Source: Dillenia suffruticosa (lineage: Eukaryota > Streptophyta > Magnoliopsida > Dilleniales > Dilleniaceae). Taken from it: DNA of 64,000 bases. A model generated the notes under the pieces. That model was not told the DNA's origin. It searched no databases and saw only the letters and a program-made list of their open reading frames with translations. The stretch is from contig JAVTVX010000019.1 of assembly GCA_033439265.1 (NCBI GenBank), positions 8,315,501 to 8,379,500 of the forward strand. Reading direction: 5' to 3'. Shown one piece after another: positions 1 through 12,900 of this stretch (positions within the stretch are counted from its first letter, which is position 1; each line of letters opens with the position of its first letter). Made by a program: the position numbers and the translations under genes.

Positions 1-49
1 GTCCCCATTCATTTCCCAAATCTCTCTCTCTCTCTCCCCCCACCCAAAC

Positions 50-768
50 ATGTCCTGCGCCAAGTGTCGGTCTTGCAATGAAAGGACCCAGATTGTGGCT
101 GTCATCCTTGATTTAGATGGAACTCTTCTAAATACCGGTTTGCCTCTCTCTCTCTCTCTCTCGTATCATTTTGTGCTTTTGACTTATGTAGCATAATTGA
201 AATATAATGTTTCCGAGGGAGGGGATGCAGAGCAAGTAACTAAGGATGTGTTGAAGGATTTTCTGGCAAAATATGGGAAGGAAGTGGACCGGAAGAAAGA
301 AGACAGCAGATTGGGAATGATGCAGAAAGAGGCTGCTATTGCTATTGTCAAGGACTATGACCTTCCCTTGACACCTGAACAGTTCATTCAAGGCATATTG
401 CCCACGTATCATGAAAGGTCTCTCTCTCTCTCTCTCTGAGATTAGCTGCTTGATTCACCCCTTTCGCAAAATTCAATTACGTGACCTTTTAATCGGGCCC
501 AAAAATAACTTTTAATCTCCTTGGACCATACCACTAGATCAGGGCCTAATTCTTAGGATATATACGGTAGGATAGAATATTTTAAAAAATACAATTTACT
601 CTTATAAAAATTATTTCTCAAATAACGTTTGTTTTATTTAGAAAATTTTCTGGTAATACTTTTAATATATTTCTCTCTCCTCTCTTTATAGAAATAGAAA
701 GAGAGCAGAGAGAGCCAAAAAAAAAAAAAAAAAAAAACCATGATTTTCTTCATGTTTTATAAAAATTA

Positions 769-805
<37 letters not shown>

Positions 806-2704
806 GGTTTTTTTCTCCTTATGCCCCATCGAGTAATAGCATTTTACCTTTGAAGACATTTTTGGTAGGAGAATGGGAAAATTTTCTGGGGTAATATTTT
901 AAGAAGTAAAATATTGCTCCCATAATATTTCTGGGTTTTTTTTTTTGTCCTTATTTGGTTGAAAAAATATAGTAATGGTATATAGCTAAAAGACTAGGAG
1001 GAAAAAATATTATATGATAAAATCAATTTAATTAATACTTTTTCTTTAAATTCATTGATTAAGTTTTCTATTTCTAGAAAAATTAGTTTTTCTTTGTTTA
1101 AAACTATTCATATATTAATTTCTTTTTCTATATAAATCAATTTAACTCGTATTTTCTATTTAAATATATTGATTTACTTCTCTAAAGAAGTCAAAATTTG
1201 TTTTTCTCTCTAAAAAGAAACATATTAATTTTCTTTTTAAAAAATCAATTTAATGCATATTTTATTTCTTCAAACTTATTATTTTTAAGTTTTCTCTTAA
1301 CAAAAATCAAAATTAGTTTTTTTTTTTCTCTATAATTTCTTTTCTAAAACCCATTGATTTAAGTTCTCTCTATCAAAAACAAAAATTAATTTTTCTCTCT
1401 CTAAATCTAAATATATTAATTTTCTCTTTAGAAAAATCAATTTAACTTACATTTTCTCTCTCAAAATTCATTAATTTTAAAATTTCTCTCTTTACAAAAA
1501 ATCAAAATTTGTTTTTTTTGTCTCTAAAATTAAATACATTAATTTTCTCTCTTTAAAATATTCAATTAATTCATATTTTCTCTTTCAAAAAACAATGATT
1601 TTAAATTTTTTTTCTTTAGAAAAATTAATTTTATCTAAAATAAAATATATTAATTTTTTAAAATCAATTTAATTCATATTTTCTCTTTCCAAACTAATTA
1701 GCTTTAAACTATCTGTCTTTACAAAAATGGAAATTAATTTTTCTCTCTCTACAACTAACCATATTAGTTTTCTTTCACCGGAAGAACAACTTAATTCACA
1801 TTCTCTCTATTCAAATACATTTATTTAAATTTTCTCTCTCTAAAAAAAGTAAAATTTAGCTACTATCTCTCTAAAATTAAATAAATTAATTTTCTCTCTC
1901 TTAAAATTAGATTTAATTCATATTTTTTGTCTTCAAACATATTGATTTTAAGTTTTCTCTCTTTACAATAATCAATAATAGATTTTCTCTCTTTATGACT
2001 AAACATATTAATTTTCTCTCTCTAAAAAAATTGATTTTACATCTTCTCTCTCCAAGTATATTTTTTTTTTGAGTTTTCTGTAAAAAAGAAAAAAGAATTT
2101 AGTTTTTTTTCTTTCTTAAAACTAAACAAATTAATTTTATTTTAAAAATTTGTTTTAATTCGTATTTTTTCTTTTCAAACACATTGAATTTAAATTCTCC
2201 CTCGAAAACTAAATACATTATTTTCTCTCTCTAAAAAAATTAAATTATTTTAAATTTTGTATATCTAGGTTTATTGATTTTTTTAATTTTCTATTTGTAA
2301 AAAAAAATAATTTAGTTGATATTTTCTTCATAAATATATTTATATTGAATTTTTTATTTTGTATCCCCTACCACTACTTGGATAACCTTTACCTTATGCA
2401 TGAAATTTAGGGGGTGAAAGTTTGAATAAGAAACACCATTAATGGAGGAGAAATTTTAAGGGCATATTTTTCATCCCTTTATCCTCCTACCAAAAGTGAT
2501 TTGAGGGGGCAAAAAAAAAAAAAATTTATTCCTCAAACACACTTGAAAATGAGTATGATTTTGGGCGAGTAATGTTTCAATTCCTTTCTCCTCCTGCCAT
2601 ATATGCCGTTAAACCAAATTTCTAATCTTTATTTGTTAATACACTTCATATAGACCGAACCTTGACCTAAACCACCCTGATGATGTTCAATTTTACTTCA
2701 ACCC

Positions 2705-2735
<31 letters not shown>

Positions 2736-5700
2736 TTATTATTATTATTTTTGAAAGCAAAGGGATACACTTAATTTAGTTGGCAGTGCATATGTAAAAG
2801 ATAAAAATTCTATTTAAACTGCTATCCAAATATCTCAAAACACTAGGTGTTAGTGTCTCTCTATGTTATCAAGCAAGCAATGGGAGAAAAGAGTGCAAAT
2901 GTAATAAGCACAAAAAACTACTAAACTACTCGAAATGGAGTATGCAAACTTATTTGAGACTGATAATATTATCGTTATTCTACCTAAAAAAAACTACTAA
3001 ATTCGTGGTGTGTTTGTAGGTGGCCACTAGCAAAACCTCTTCCCGGTGCTAACCGCCTCATCATGCACCTCCACAGGCATGGCGTCCCATTTGCTCTTGC
3101 TTCAAACTCTGTAAGAAGAAACATAGATACAAAAATCTCTCACCAACAAGGTACCAGTTTATAAACATGTTTTTTTTTTCTTCCTTCTTGACAATTTAGC
3201 TTCTGCTATGCATTGTCTTCTACTGGTTCTCTCTGTAATCGTCGACATTTGTAGAGGGAAATATTTTATTTTCTATGATTTACATAATTTATGGGGAGCA
3301 AACAGACATCATTGATGTTTTATGACAGATTTCTGAAAAGTGTTAAATGAAATTGTTTGAACACTTTTTTGCACATAAGTTATTGAGAGCTCCACGACAC
3401 GTAAAATTGTATCGTAATCTGAAGCCATAACGGATGTTAACCCTTGAAGTACCATGGGAAACTTATCGCCAATTAGGATGATATCAAGTTAAACCTTATT
3501 ACAAGCTAGAGTCACATACCGTAGACCAAAACAATACCTCATAATATTATTAGAGAAAATTATAGTTGTAGCAGTATACTTGATGGCTTTTCTGATCATC
3601 CAAGAAGCCTTACTAGACTTTTATCTTTTATGCTCCAAATGACTTATAATAGGTTGGAAGGAACGTTTCTCAGCAATTCTTGGAAGCGACGAGGTTAAAT
3701 CAGGGAAACCTGCTCCAGATTTGTAAGATTTTTTGACATTTTTTATTCATGATATTAGTACAAGTAATGGTTTCTTATGACATCTCAATGATCCTGTCAT
3801 GCATGGAGCTGTTGCCCATTATGGATTTAGCAATTTACTTCATTCATATGTTAAAACAGCATGCTTTCTTATGTTCTTGCTCTTATGAATCCTGTCTTCT
3901 TCAAACATTAGATTTCTAGAGGCTGCAAAGAGAATGGGTGTAGATGCCTGTCGGTGCCTGGTGATTGAAGACTCCTTGTAAGCAAATTGAGTATTTGCAT
4001 TTCTTTCTTTGTTATTCTCTTTTGAACTTTTGAATAATCATTAACATTAATTTGTAACATCTTAGGCATCCAAGAACGAAAATAAAATGATACCTAGTTT
4101 CTCTCAAGTTGTAAGATTAACTAAACTGGTCAAGGATGATGGAAAATTTTTTCCTTTTTTTTTTTCCCCTCCTTACAAGTTCTGTGTAGCATCCCGCAAA
4201 GCTAAGCCACCATGAGGAAATGGGTGCTTTTTTGCCTTTCGTTTTATCCTGACTTGTCACCTGATCTCCATCAATTCCTATCATGGAACAGGGTTGGTGT
4301 TAAGGCGGCAAAGGCTGCTAGAATGAAAGTAGTGGCTGTTCCCTCACTTGAAGGCGAAGCTGCGAGCTATTCCATTGCAGACTTGGTGCTTCATTCACTA
4401 CTAGAATTTCAGCCGGAGCTATGGGGTCTTCCACCATTCGAAGATTGTAATATGATCTTTATTTAAATGTTAAAATTATTTCTATATTTTTAGATCTGAG
4501 TATAGATCGACAAGCATTTTGAATTTTTTTATAGTCAAACTTGAAATTTGAATTCTATTTATTTATCTTTAAAAATAGTTAGAAAAGTTCTCAAATCGAA
4601 ACTAATTCTGAAGCCGGACCTCTAGGCTATGCCAAATGCGGGCCCAAATAATTTCATACCACCCCCATAAGGCCGACACTGTTTAGGCGATACTCTGGTT
4701 TATATATAGCCATATATAGCGATTCACATCAATTAATCTGCTCTAATGTGATGATTGCGTTGGCAGGGATAAATAATGCATTGCCAATTGAACCAACTTA
4801 TGTGAAAGGTGTATTTGTGGATGGATTTCTCCAGGAATCCCAAGGTATAACTATATTTCCCAATTCCCTCCCTCATCTTTGTGAACGAAATGTACTCTGT
4901 GCGCTCGCGCATGAAAAGGTCCATCCCATTCTTCTAAGCTCATGTCTTTACCTTTGTTAGTTTCCAACCAAAGAGTGGAAATGCTTTTACATTTATTTAT
5001 CAATGACAGAAAAGACCAAGGTTTTAAAAGTTCAGATTTGAATGATAAAAGTGGACACAATTCTTCTTCTCATTGTTGAGATTTGCTGCAATGTGGAACA
5101 GATGAAGGACCCTTCACCATTCCTGTCCAACTTTCTGGGCTGTTCTGTGGTTGGGCCACAGTAGACGAGATGGGGAAATTCAAAGTTGTCGTTGCCCTTG
5201 GATGGGATAGTTGTACACCAAAGAGATCAATTGTGAGTGTTTACCCTACTTGCCTTGATATTGGAATGAAGTCATTCAAATCCATTTGATCCGCCATTTA
5301 TAGCTTGTGTCATCGGCCTTTTTTGCAGCAAATATGCCCGAGTGAAGGTCAGGGCCATTTAGGCGGCCAGATGATTGAACTTTGGCTTGTTGGCTACATA
5401 CGTGGACTCTGCAGCAAGGTAAAGATTTCCTCCTCGGATTGCATACTTTATGGTTTCTGTTTTCCTTTTTTTTGTTTTGTTTTGATTTTTTTTTATTCCT
5501 ACCATCGTTTTTTAAAATAATATTTCAACTAATATAATTTAAACGTTTTTGAAAGTTTTATTTAGGGAACGATTGTCCGAACATAGTTTTTTAAATTGTC
5601 AAATTTTAAATCCAAAATTTAATTAAAAAATTTTAATATTTTTTTTTATTAGACCGACTGTCCATCAGTATATGTCAAAATCATAAAGTGCGCAAGCTTG

Positions 5701-5815
5701 TATGCTTTTACAGAGGGGACCATCAATGAATATACTTGAAGATGACAAGAAGATTGCTCGAGATGCCCTGGAACTGCCCGTCTTTGCACACCCTTCATGC
5801 CCGCCTGCCTTCTAG
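50..5815 (+). CDS. FHY-like HAD phosphatase with riboflavin-kinase-like C-terminus (10 exons, 365 aa)
   Basis: Exons joined by phase-consistent GT-AG junctions: 50-137, 231-417, 3020-3150, 3653-3722, 3912-3977, 4292-4446, 4767-4844, 5102-5232, 5329-5418, 5714-5815; total 1098 nt with no internal stop. Residues 15-205 form a HAD hydrolase: motif I ILDLDGTLLNT (D21, D23), motif II LASNS (S120), motif III SGKPAPD (K154), motif IV VIEDS (E178, D179). Residues from about 233 align in layout with the riboflavin kinase half of plant FHY/FMN hydrolase proteins (LPIEPTYVKG, GLFCGWATV, LWLVGYIRG, ARDALELP). FHY makes and hydrolyses FMN; the phosphatase half here looks active. The kinase half lacks the PTAN-type ATP/Mg motif and the usual catalytic Glu segment, so kinase activity is doubtful. 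Arabidopsis FHY is slightly longer, near 380 aa. The ATG at 50 is followed at once by the HAD strand. Intron 2 is 2.6 kb. Confidence 0.88.
556..2607. repeat. Candidate inverted-repeat element around a degenerate ~120-bp minisatellite in intron 2
   Basis: From about 1015 to 2350 a block of roughly 100-125 bp recurs about ten times in degenerate form. Each unit runs: a segment like aaatcaatttaattcatatt, then ttctctc, cattgattttaag, ttttctctc, tcaaaattag and catattaattttctctc. The first segment is seen near 1020, 1133, 1244, 1434, 1559, 1661, 1785, 1905, 2028 and 2146. Two inverted matches bracket the array in nested order: 556-574 against 2589-2607 (ggatatatacggtaggata, imperfect) and about 859-870 against 2485-2496 (tttttggtagga). 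This suggests a transposon carrying an internal tandem array. No target-site duplication was identified. Poly(A) at 717-737 and (ATT)n at 768-805 lie inside. Confidence 0.45.
2701..2752. repeat. (TG)n, poly(T) and (ATT)n microsatellite
   Basis: Simple repeat inside intron 2 of the FHY-like gene: TG dinucleotides followed by about 20 T and then ATT triplets. Confidence 0.85.
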
Positions 5816-6910
5816 CATTCTCTCTCATGGACTTCTTTCATGACTCACTCACCAAAGAATAAGTTTTATGTTAGGGCCTGCACTTGTGCATTTTTTTTTT
5901 TAAACAATGAATTTAAAATGCTTTAATTACTAATGTATTTCTATGCTTTCCTCCATTAGCATTTTGTCACCTTTGTTAGTGTGGTAGTGTAATACCATTA
6001 TATTTGATATTTATTTGCTAATAGGAAAGTGGAATAAAAGAAATGGATTTTATTCGATTATCAAATTCTTAAAATTTTGAAATTAAATTGTTATTATTTT
6101 AATATGGATTTTCATTAACAATTCAGAATTACTAAATTAATAATTTAAATCATTTAAAGATGATGCATAATTAAACCTTGATTATATTAGTATCCTTGAG
6201 AACATGAAAATTTAACAATTAATTAATATATTACTTAACCGAACAAATTAAAAATTATTAATTTATTAAAATATTTTATTTTCTTAGTTTCAAAATATTA
6301 AACTTAATAGATGTACATATTATATTTTGTTAGTACAAATATATTATCTACTTACCAGATTATAAACTTTCATTTTTTTTTTTGTTATAAATAGGAGCGG
6401 AGAAACCTAGCATTGACCCGCAAAATGATGACGCACATAAATCAAGAAATAGTCCAAATTATAAACTATCATTATTCTATGTATTTGTTTAATCAAAACA
6501 AGTTCATGAATGTAGTTAATCTATTAAATGCAAGTCATGAATTTATCTAATTTTATTAAATTAATTATTATTGTTATTTAATGCGAGGGTTTAACAAAAT
6601 ATTATAGCTAATTTAGGTGGAGTTGAACATGAAGATTTAAATATTTATATAATATCAATTTAAACATGACACAAAGGTGAAATTATTTGTAAAAAATAAT
6701 AATAATAATAAATAAATAAATAAAATAAAATAAAAGGGTTTGGCGTCCCCGACAAGGATGCAGCGTATCTACACTGCAAGTGGGGTGGTAAATCCGGCAG
6801 GAGAGTATAATTTTCTATCATCATCACCAAAAAGCTTGACGTCTAAACTCCCCCACCCCTTCCCCCAATTTCAACCAAACCCTCATTCTCTCTCTCTCTC
6901 TGAGACGTCA
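5816..6910. other. Intergenic spacer between the FHY-like gene and the Ubc13-type gene
   Basis: Strongly AT-rich. A TATA-like motif (ttataaatagga) sits near 6386. AAT/AAAT-rich simple sequence lies at 6695-6735. The stretch from about 6736 to 6910, with a CT run just before the ATG, probably holds the 5' leader of the downstream gene. No coding region is seen. Confidence 0.5.
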
Positions 6911-9900
6911 ATGGCGAACAGCAATCTCCCTCGAAGAATCATCAAGGTATCTCCTTAATCTTCCCCTCTTAATTCTCTTTTCAATTCTCTCTCTCTCTCT
7001 CTCTCTCTAATCTCGATTTGTAATCCTATGCAGGAGACGCAGAGGCTTCTCAGTGAACCAGGTTAATTTCTCTCTTTCTACCCTATCCTTCTTCATTTCG
7101 CGTGTGTATAGACTCGAATTGTGGTTTAGATTGATGAAATCACTCTCCTGGTGCTTGGATTTTATAGTTTATTCACTGAACTTAGAAACCATTGAAGAGA
7201 TTTGTGTTTCCGATACGAACCAATTAATTAAAACCCTAGATCAAACATATTTGGAATTTGAGAGTGGTCAGTCTTTTTGATGAAATCTTAAATTTTAGCT
7301 GAATTGTGATTGAAAATCTGTGATTACAGCTCCTGGTATAAGTGCTTCGCCTTCGGAGGACAACATGCGCTACTTTAATGTCATGATTCTGGGTCCGACT
7401 CAATCTCCTTATGAAGGTGACTGCTTATTTTTAATTTTCTTTCGTAAGTTTTCTATTGGAATTTAACTTTGTCTGTGCTATGAAATTAGACTTAAAATAC
7501 TTTAGTTTTTGGTGTTTTTGATTTCTGTGCAACACCCGTAAAGGTAGCTGCCAGGACCCGAAAACCTTTTGCTCATTGTGGTTTTCCAGTTGAGTATACA
7601 GCTGTATATATTCTCATGTAAAGTAGCTTGAGGATGCTTTGTGGTTTGAAACTGACTAATTAAATGCTTCTCCGGAGAGGAAAAGGTCTTGATCTTGATG
7701 TCAGCTGAGGGTTGATGACTTGTAGCAATGCAAGAAGTATGAACTTGTTGAATCAACTAAAATTAATTGACCTTCACAGCATATATGCTTTCCCCTTGAG
7801 GAAATTACACCACAAATCCTTAACTTTGTGTTCCAATTCATAAATGCTTGCAAGGGTAACAAAATCGTGTTGTGCGTTGTAATTTAGTATTCTAAAAGTC
7901 TTCATTTGCTACATCTCCACTATTATTTGCACATGTGGCAAGAGAGATCTAATGCAATAAATATTTAAAACATACCAAACTTGAATATAAGCACAAATAG
8001 TTAGAATTTGTTAATTTTTCACCACAAAATTTTATTAGATAATGTATCCATCATTGTTAAAAAACATTTCTTATCTATATGTATTCTACATTAAACATGA
8101 AAACAAGATAATTCATCTCGCACTTAATTTTGTTTTTATATTCAATATAAAATGGTAAAAGTTTTGTAAGAGCATAGTTACTAAATACCTATAGAATACT
8201 CCTAAGGTTGGATTTTTTAGTAAATTATAACGCTCAAGATGATTTTGCTCCTTGACAAAGTGAAACATATTTGTGGAATCCGACCCAAACATTAGAAAAC
8301 TTGTGGTGTGATCTCCCCCTCCTCTCTATGGAAGAATTCTCATCATGCATGTTTGTATATTATATCCAAAGAGAGAACTCTTTTGAGTTGGTCTAGATGG
8401 GTTAGCTGAAAAAATAGGACTAATTGCTGCTTGTCTCAATGCTCCTTACAGTCTTAGTCCAAGGTGGGACTATCTTAACCCTTGAAGCGGATATGATTTT
8501 ATTTTATCATAATTTTGTTTTGCTAATAATGACCCAATCATTAATGTGTTGGACATATTTAACTGGAGACTGTTTTCTGTATTGTTTCCTGCATAATGAA
8601 GGTTAGTTAAGCATCCTGATGTGCTCACAGTTGTAAAGAGGGATCAAGTAGAGGAGCTAAATAAAAATGCATGCATTGAGAAAGCAAGTAAATTGACTAG
8701 GAACATGATCTATTAACTACATACACGCTTTTGTTTTAGTCTATTGCATTAGTTAATGATAGAATCTCGGTATTTTACCATGCAAATAAAGCCACAAATA
8801 ACACCTCATTTAAAAGTTTGGATTTTCATAGTGCATTAGGCATTATTGAATTGAGAGATTTTTATTGTATGGTAAGTGATAACGCTTCCCCAAGAAACTA
8901 AGTTGGTAAATTCACAACTTAATAATGTGTAGATTTTTTATCGGACTTATTAACATGTACTTGTCCTTCATGTTTGGATTCAATGGGTCCACTAATTGCT
9001 CACTTTTGTGGAGTGAGAAATAAAGAGGAATATAAGGGTTGAACGCTACAGGGGATCTAAAAACTAGCCGCAACGAATATAAAGAACTGATTTTGGAAAA
9101 GTTCCTATGAAGCAACATTATAGATCTCATTAAGCATCTTTCCCTAGCATTTGGAGCAATTCTTGGTAAAAGCCCTGTATGCGGATAGTGCAACACATTG
9201 GCAAATCCTTTCACCGTCACAAACCTTCACAGCCACTTCCTCAATATGGCTTTGTTAACTTCCACCAGAATCCCAAGTCATTCATGTTGCCTGTGGTGGA
9301 ATTGGTTGTGGTAATATTGACAGGATTGGCCACTGTAGCAACTAAGCATGACATTCATGTTGCCTGTGGTGGAATTGGTTGTGGTAATATTGATAGGATT
9401 GGCCACTGTAGCAACTAAGCATGGAAGAGAGAGTCGTAGGATTGATGGATTTAAAACACAAAGGCTAGAAAATGATTAGTGAAATGCTTGTCAAACCATG
9501 TGCTTTTATTTTTGCTTACTAAGATAGGAATAATTTTTTGTCTTTCCAACCTTAGGGATTAACAAAAACTGAATTGGACATGACTTTGATTCATTCTTTG
9601 AATTGTGTATTGGGTCCCAGAACATGGGACATACATGAATTGACTTGGCAAATCTATAAAATATAGAACATAATGCCTCATGGACGCATGCTTTATATGC
9701 AACTGAAATATAAATTTTCATGCAAAAATGTGCAAACAAAATATTCATAACATAGAAAAATGTCCAAGGAATCTAAGTAGTCTACAAAGTAATGTTATCA
9801 GTTCGCATTTTATTATAATCATGATTTATTATCATTTTGTTTTATCCTTTGTTTTTTGCTTCTGAGCATCTAGTATTGATTCGCCATCCTTGTAATGCCT

Positions 9901-12900
9901 TTTTTTTTTCCTTATGCACTAACATAAATGCATGCACTGCATATGCTCACAAATGCTACTAATATATAGTGTGGATCATGTCCAAAGTGCCTAAGCATAT
10001 CGATGCTCATTATAGTCCCACTATCAGCTTAACTTAACCCCCCTCTGAACTCTGATCACAATAATAATAGGAGAAATTAGAAGCCACGCTAAAATGTAAC
10101 CTCAGGTTGCTTCCAACACAGAAAAAAAAGACAGTTTTGGTAGTTGCTTCCTATGAAGCATGGGTCCTATCTCCACAAGTTGGCAACCGTATCAAAATAT
10201 ATTACGACTTCATGGTGAGGATCTTAGTATAAAAAATTTCTATTGTAAGATGCTCAAAATTTTTATTATTTAGTTGTTATCTTTATGGTGGATGTCCTTG
10301 TATTCATAACAATATTATTTTATATGCTTGTATTTCAAACATTGCAAAACGAAAGCAGCAACACAATGTGAGAGGCTTCTGCCATTTTGTGTGTTTGCTG
10401 TTATAATCTTTGTTCCAAAAAATTCTTTTTGGAAATACTTATGGTTTGAGTCTAGAGTTAGCCCTCTCCAAAAACTCAACAGAGCCGCTGAACTTTAATT
10501 TGGTTTGACCAATCCCCTAAACTCCTGGAACTGATTCAATTGAGCCCCTCTACCAATGCTGGTCTTCACAGCTGGACTCTAATTTGTACACATGGTCCAA
10601 AGGAATGCCTCCATGGCTGCTGAGGCTACACTTCAGCTCTCTCCCTCCTTGATCTCTTCAGTACCCCTTCCAAATACTTGGTTCTATAATTAGAAGGTTT
10701 TGATGGCTACATCAGCACTTTTAGGCTTAGGCCTAACATTGATAGATGAGCTTAATGGAATTATTTATACAGGTTAAGGTTGACTGAACCAAACCAAATT
10801 ATAATTTGGTGGCCTCATTGGATTTTGATGGAAAATGAGGTGCTAAATCTAGATTCTGTCCAATTGTCTTTTATACAATGTACAAATACATGTTAATGAT
10901 TAATGTAAACTACTCTTTGATTATTGGTGAGTAGCTAAGAATGAAAAAGAAAATCCTATGAACTATTTGTCTGGAAATGAGACACCAGACACTAAAACAT
11001 GGAAAATGTGAACAGCATAAGAAGTGTAGGGTACAGCATTGAAATACAAGCTTGGAGTATAAATTAATGGATTAACAATTGAAATGGAAAAGGATGAGTG
11101 CAATCAATATGTGAATGGCCAAATGGTAAATATGGTATAATTATCAAAATTGAGTTATATTTACACAATAAAAACTTAGTTTATATCCTCTCTTGATTAT
11201 TATTTGGATATCAGGAAGTACTTATGAAAGAAAAACCCAAAATTAAATTCACTTTGTTTATATCTTCTCTTGATTATTATTTGGATACCTAAAAGTACTT
11301 ATGAAAGAAAAACCCAAAATTTAATTCAATCTGTTGTAGCTGGTCCAAGCAATGTCTAGGCTATGTTTTAGATAAACCCGTTGTTCAATATTTGCACACA
11401 AAGGATGCGTGTCTTAGCATGTTATATCTGTCAATCTTTTGTGGTCAACACGTGTTGCACACACTTGCCAAGTTGTTTGTTGCTGCCTCGTTTATACAAA
11501 TGAGTATGCCACAATACAAAGCCTCCAAAATCTAATAAGTATGTTATTCAATGTGATAGATAAAGAAATCGCTTTTATTTTGAAATATTTATTTTGCTGT
11601 TAGCATGTTATGATATGTGATACTACTAGTCAAACAACTCATTACTATCATTTGTATAGATCAAAATCACAAAATTAATACAAGTAATTTTCATATATTT
11701 CCACCATTCATGAAGACTGGATTGCTCATGTATGTTTTTTCATTTTCTTTCTTTCCAGGAGGAGTTTTCAAATTGGAATTGTTTTTGCCTGAAGAATATC
11801 CCATGGCTGCTCCTAAGGTACTTATGCTTGGTGATATAATTTCATTAATTTCTCTTGTTGTTAAGGCTTTTCTTTCTTGAAGTTTCTCACAGTAACTTTC
11901 TGAAGGTGGCGAAGATTAAAACTTTGTGATGTTTTTTTCCTTGCTTTTTGATGGAGCGCAATATATGCCTTGAATTTTTCTGTCTGCATTATCTGAAGAA
12001 ATAATGATATAATTAGTGGGAACCATGATAATTTTCCTTTTGTCTTTTGCATTTTTAAGATAGGTCTACGATCTTAAGTGATTGCGTCTCCACTTATAAT
12101 TTTGTTCACTCTTGTTCTTGAATAGTAATTGATCTTTATATGCTTCATAATAGGTAGATGGAAACAAGATGTATTCTAAAGTTGACTTAGTATTCTAAAT
12201 TTTATCTTGATTATTTTTGTTATTTATGTCATTGACAGCTATCAGACCATATGAGAGGAAATATAAAGTTATTTTTGAATGTTTATATTTCTTGCGTTTC
12301 ATTTCCAAGCTTTACACAGTTTTCTATACCCTTCAAACTATTGTTGTAAGGTCATGCATACAATAACAACAAATTAAACCTTAATCCCAATATTTGGGGT
12401 CGGCCGTTTGAAAGACAAAGTTGAAAAATATAGAGAAAAGAAAAGTGAAATACAGAAATAAAAATAACAAAATAAATAAATAAATAAAAATAATAATACA
12501 ATAAAAAAAGAAATATATATATAAATAGAAATGAAATAACATAAAATAAAACAAAAACGAAAAAGAAAAAGAAAAAGAAAAAGAAAAAGAAAAGAAAGCT
12601 AAATTAATAAATCCATAGATAAATATTTAAAATATATTGGTTTAATTTGTGCGGATTTTTCTACGTTATCCATTACTATTCAAAACCATTTATTCTTCTA
12701 AATCCTTAACTTCCATGTCTTTGCGAATAGCTTGCATCCGAGTTTTCAGCGATCTACCTCTACATTTTATTAGATCGCCTATATTTAAGTTCTCGGTTCT
12801 CCTAACCGGTGTATCTTTAGGTTTTCTTTGCACATGTCCGAACCACCTCAAAAGATACTTTCGCATTTTTTCTACAATTGAACTAACTCCCAATTTGTTG

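Noticed and set aside
6740-6958. 72-codon frame overlapping Ubc13 exon 1, as an alternative start
   Set aside because: The ATG at 6911 gives the exact conserved E2 N-terminus in another frame; the longer frame is probably 5' leader.
10440-10880. Inverted match aatttggtttgacc / ggttgactgaaccaaacc in Ubc13 intron 3
   Set aside because: Only about 18 imperfect bp, with no target-site duplication; too weak to call an element.
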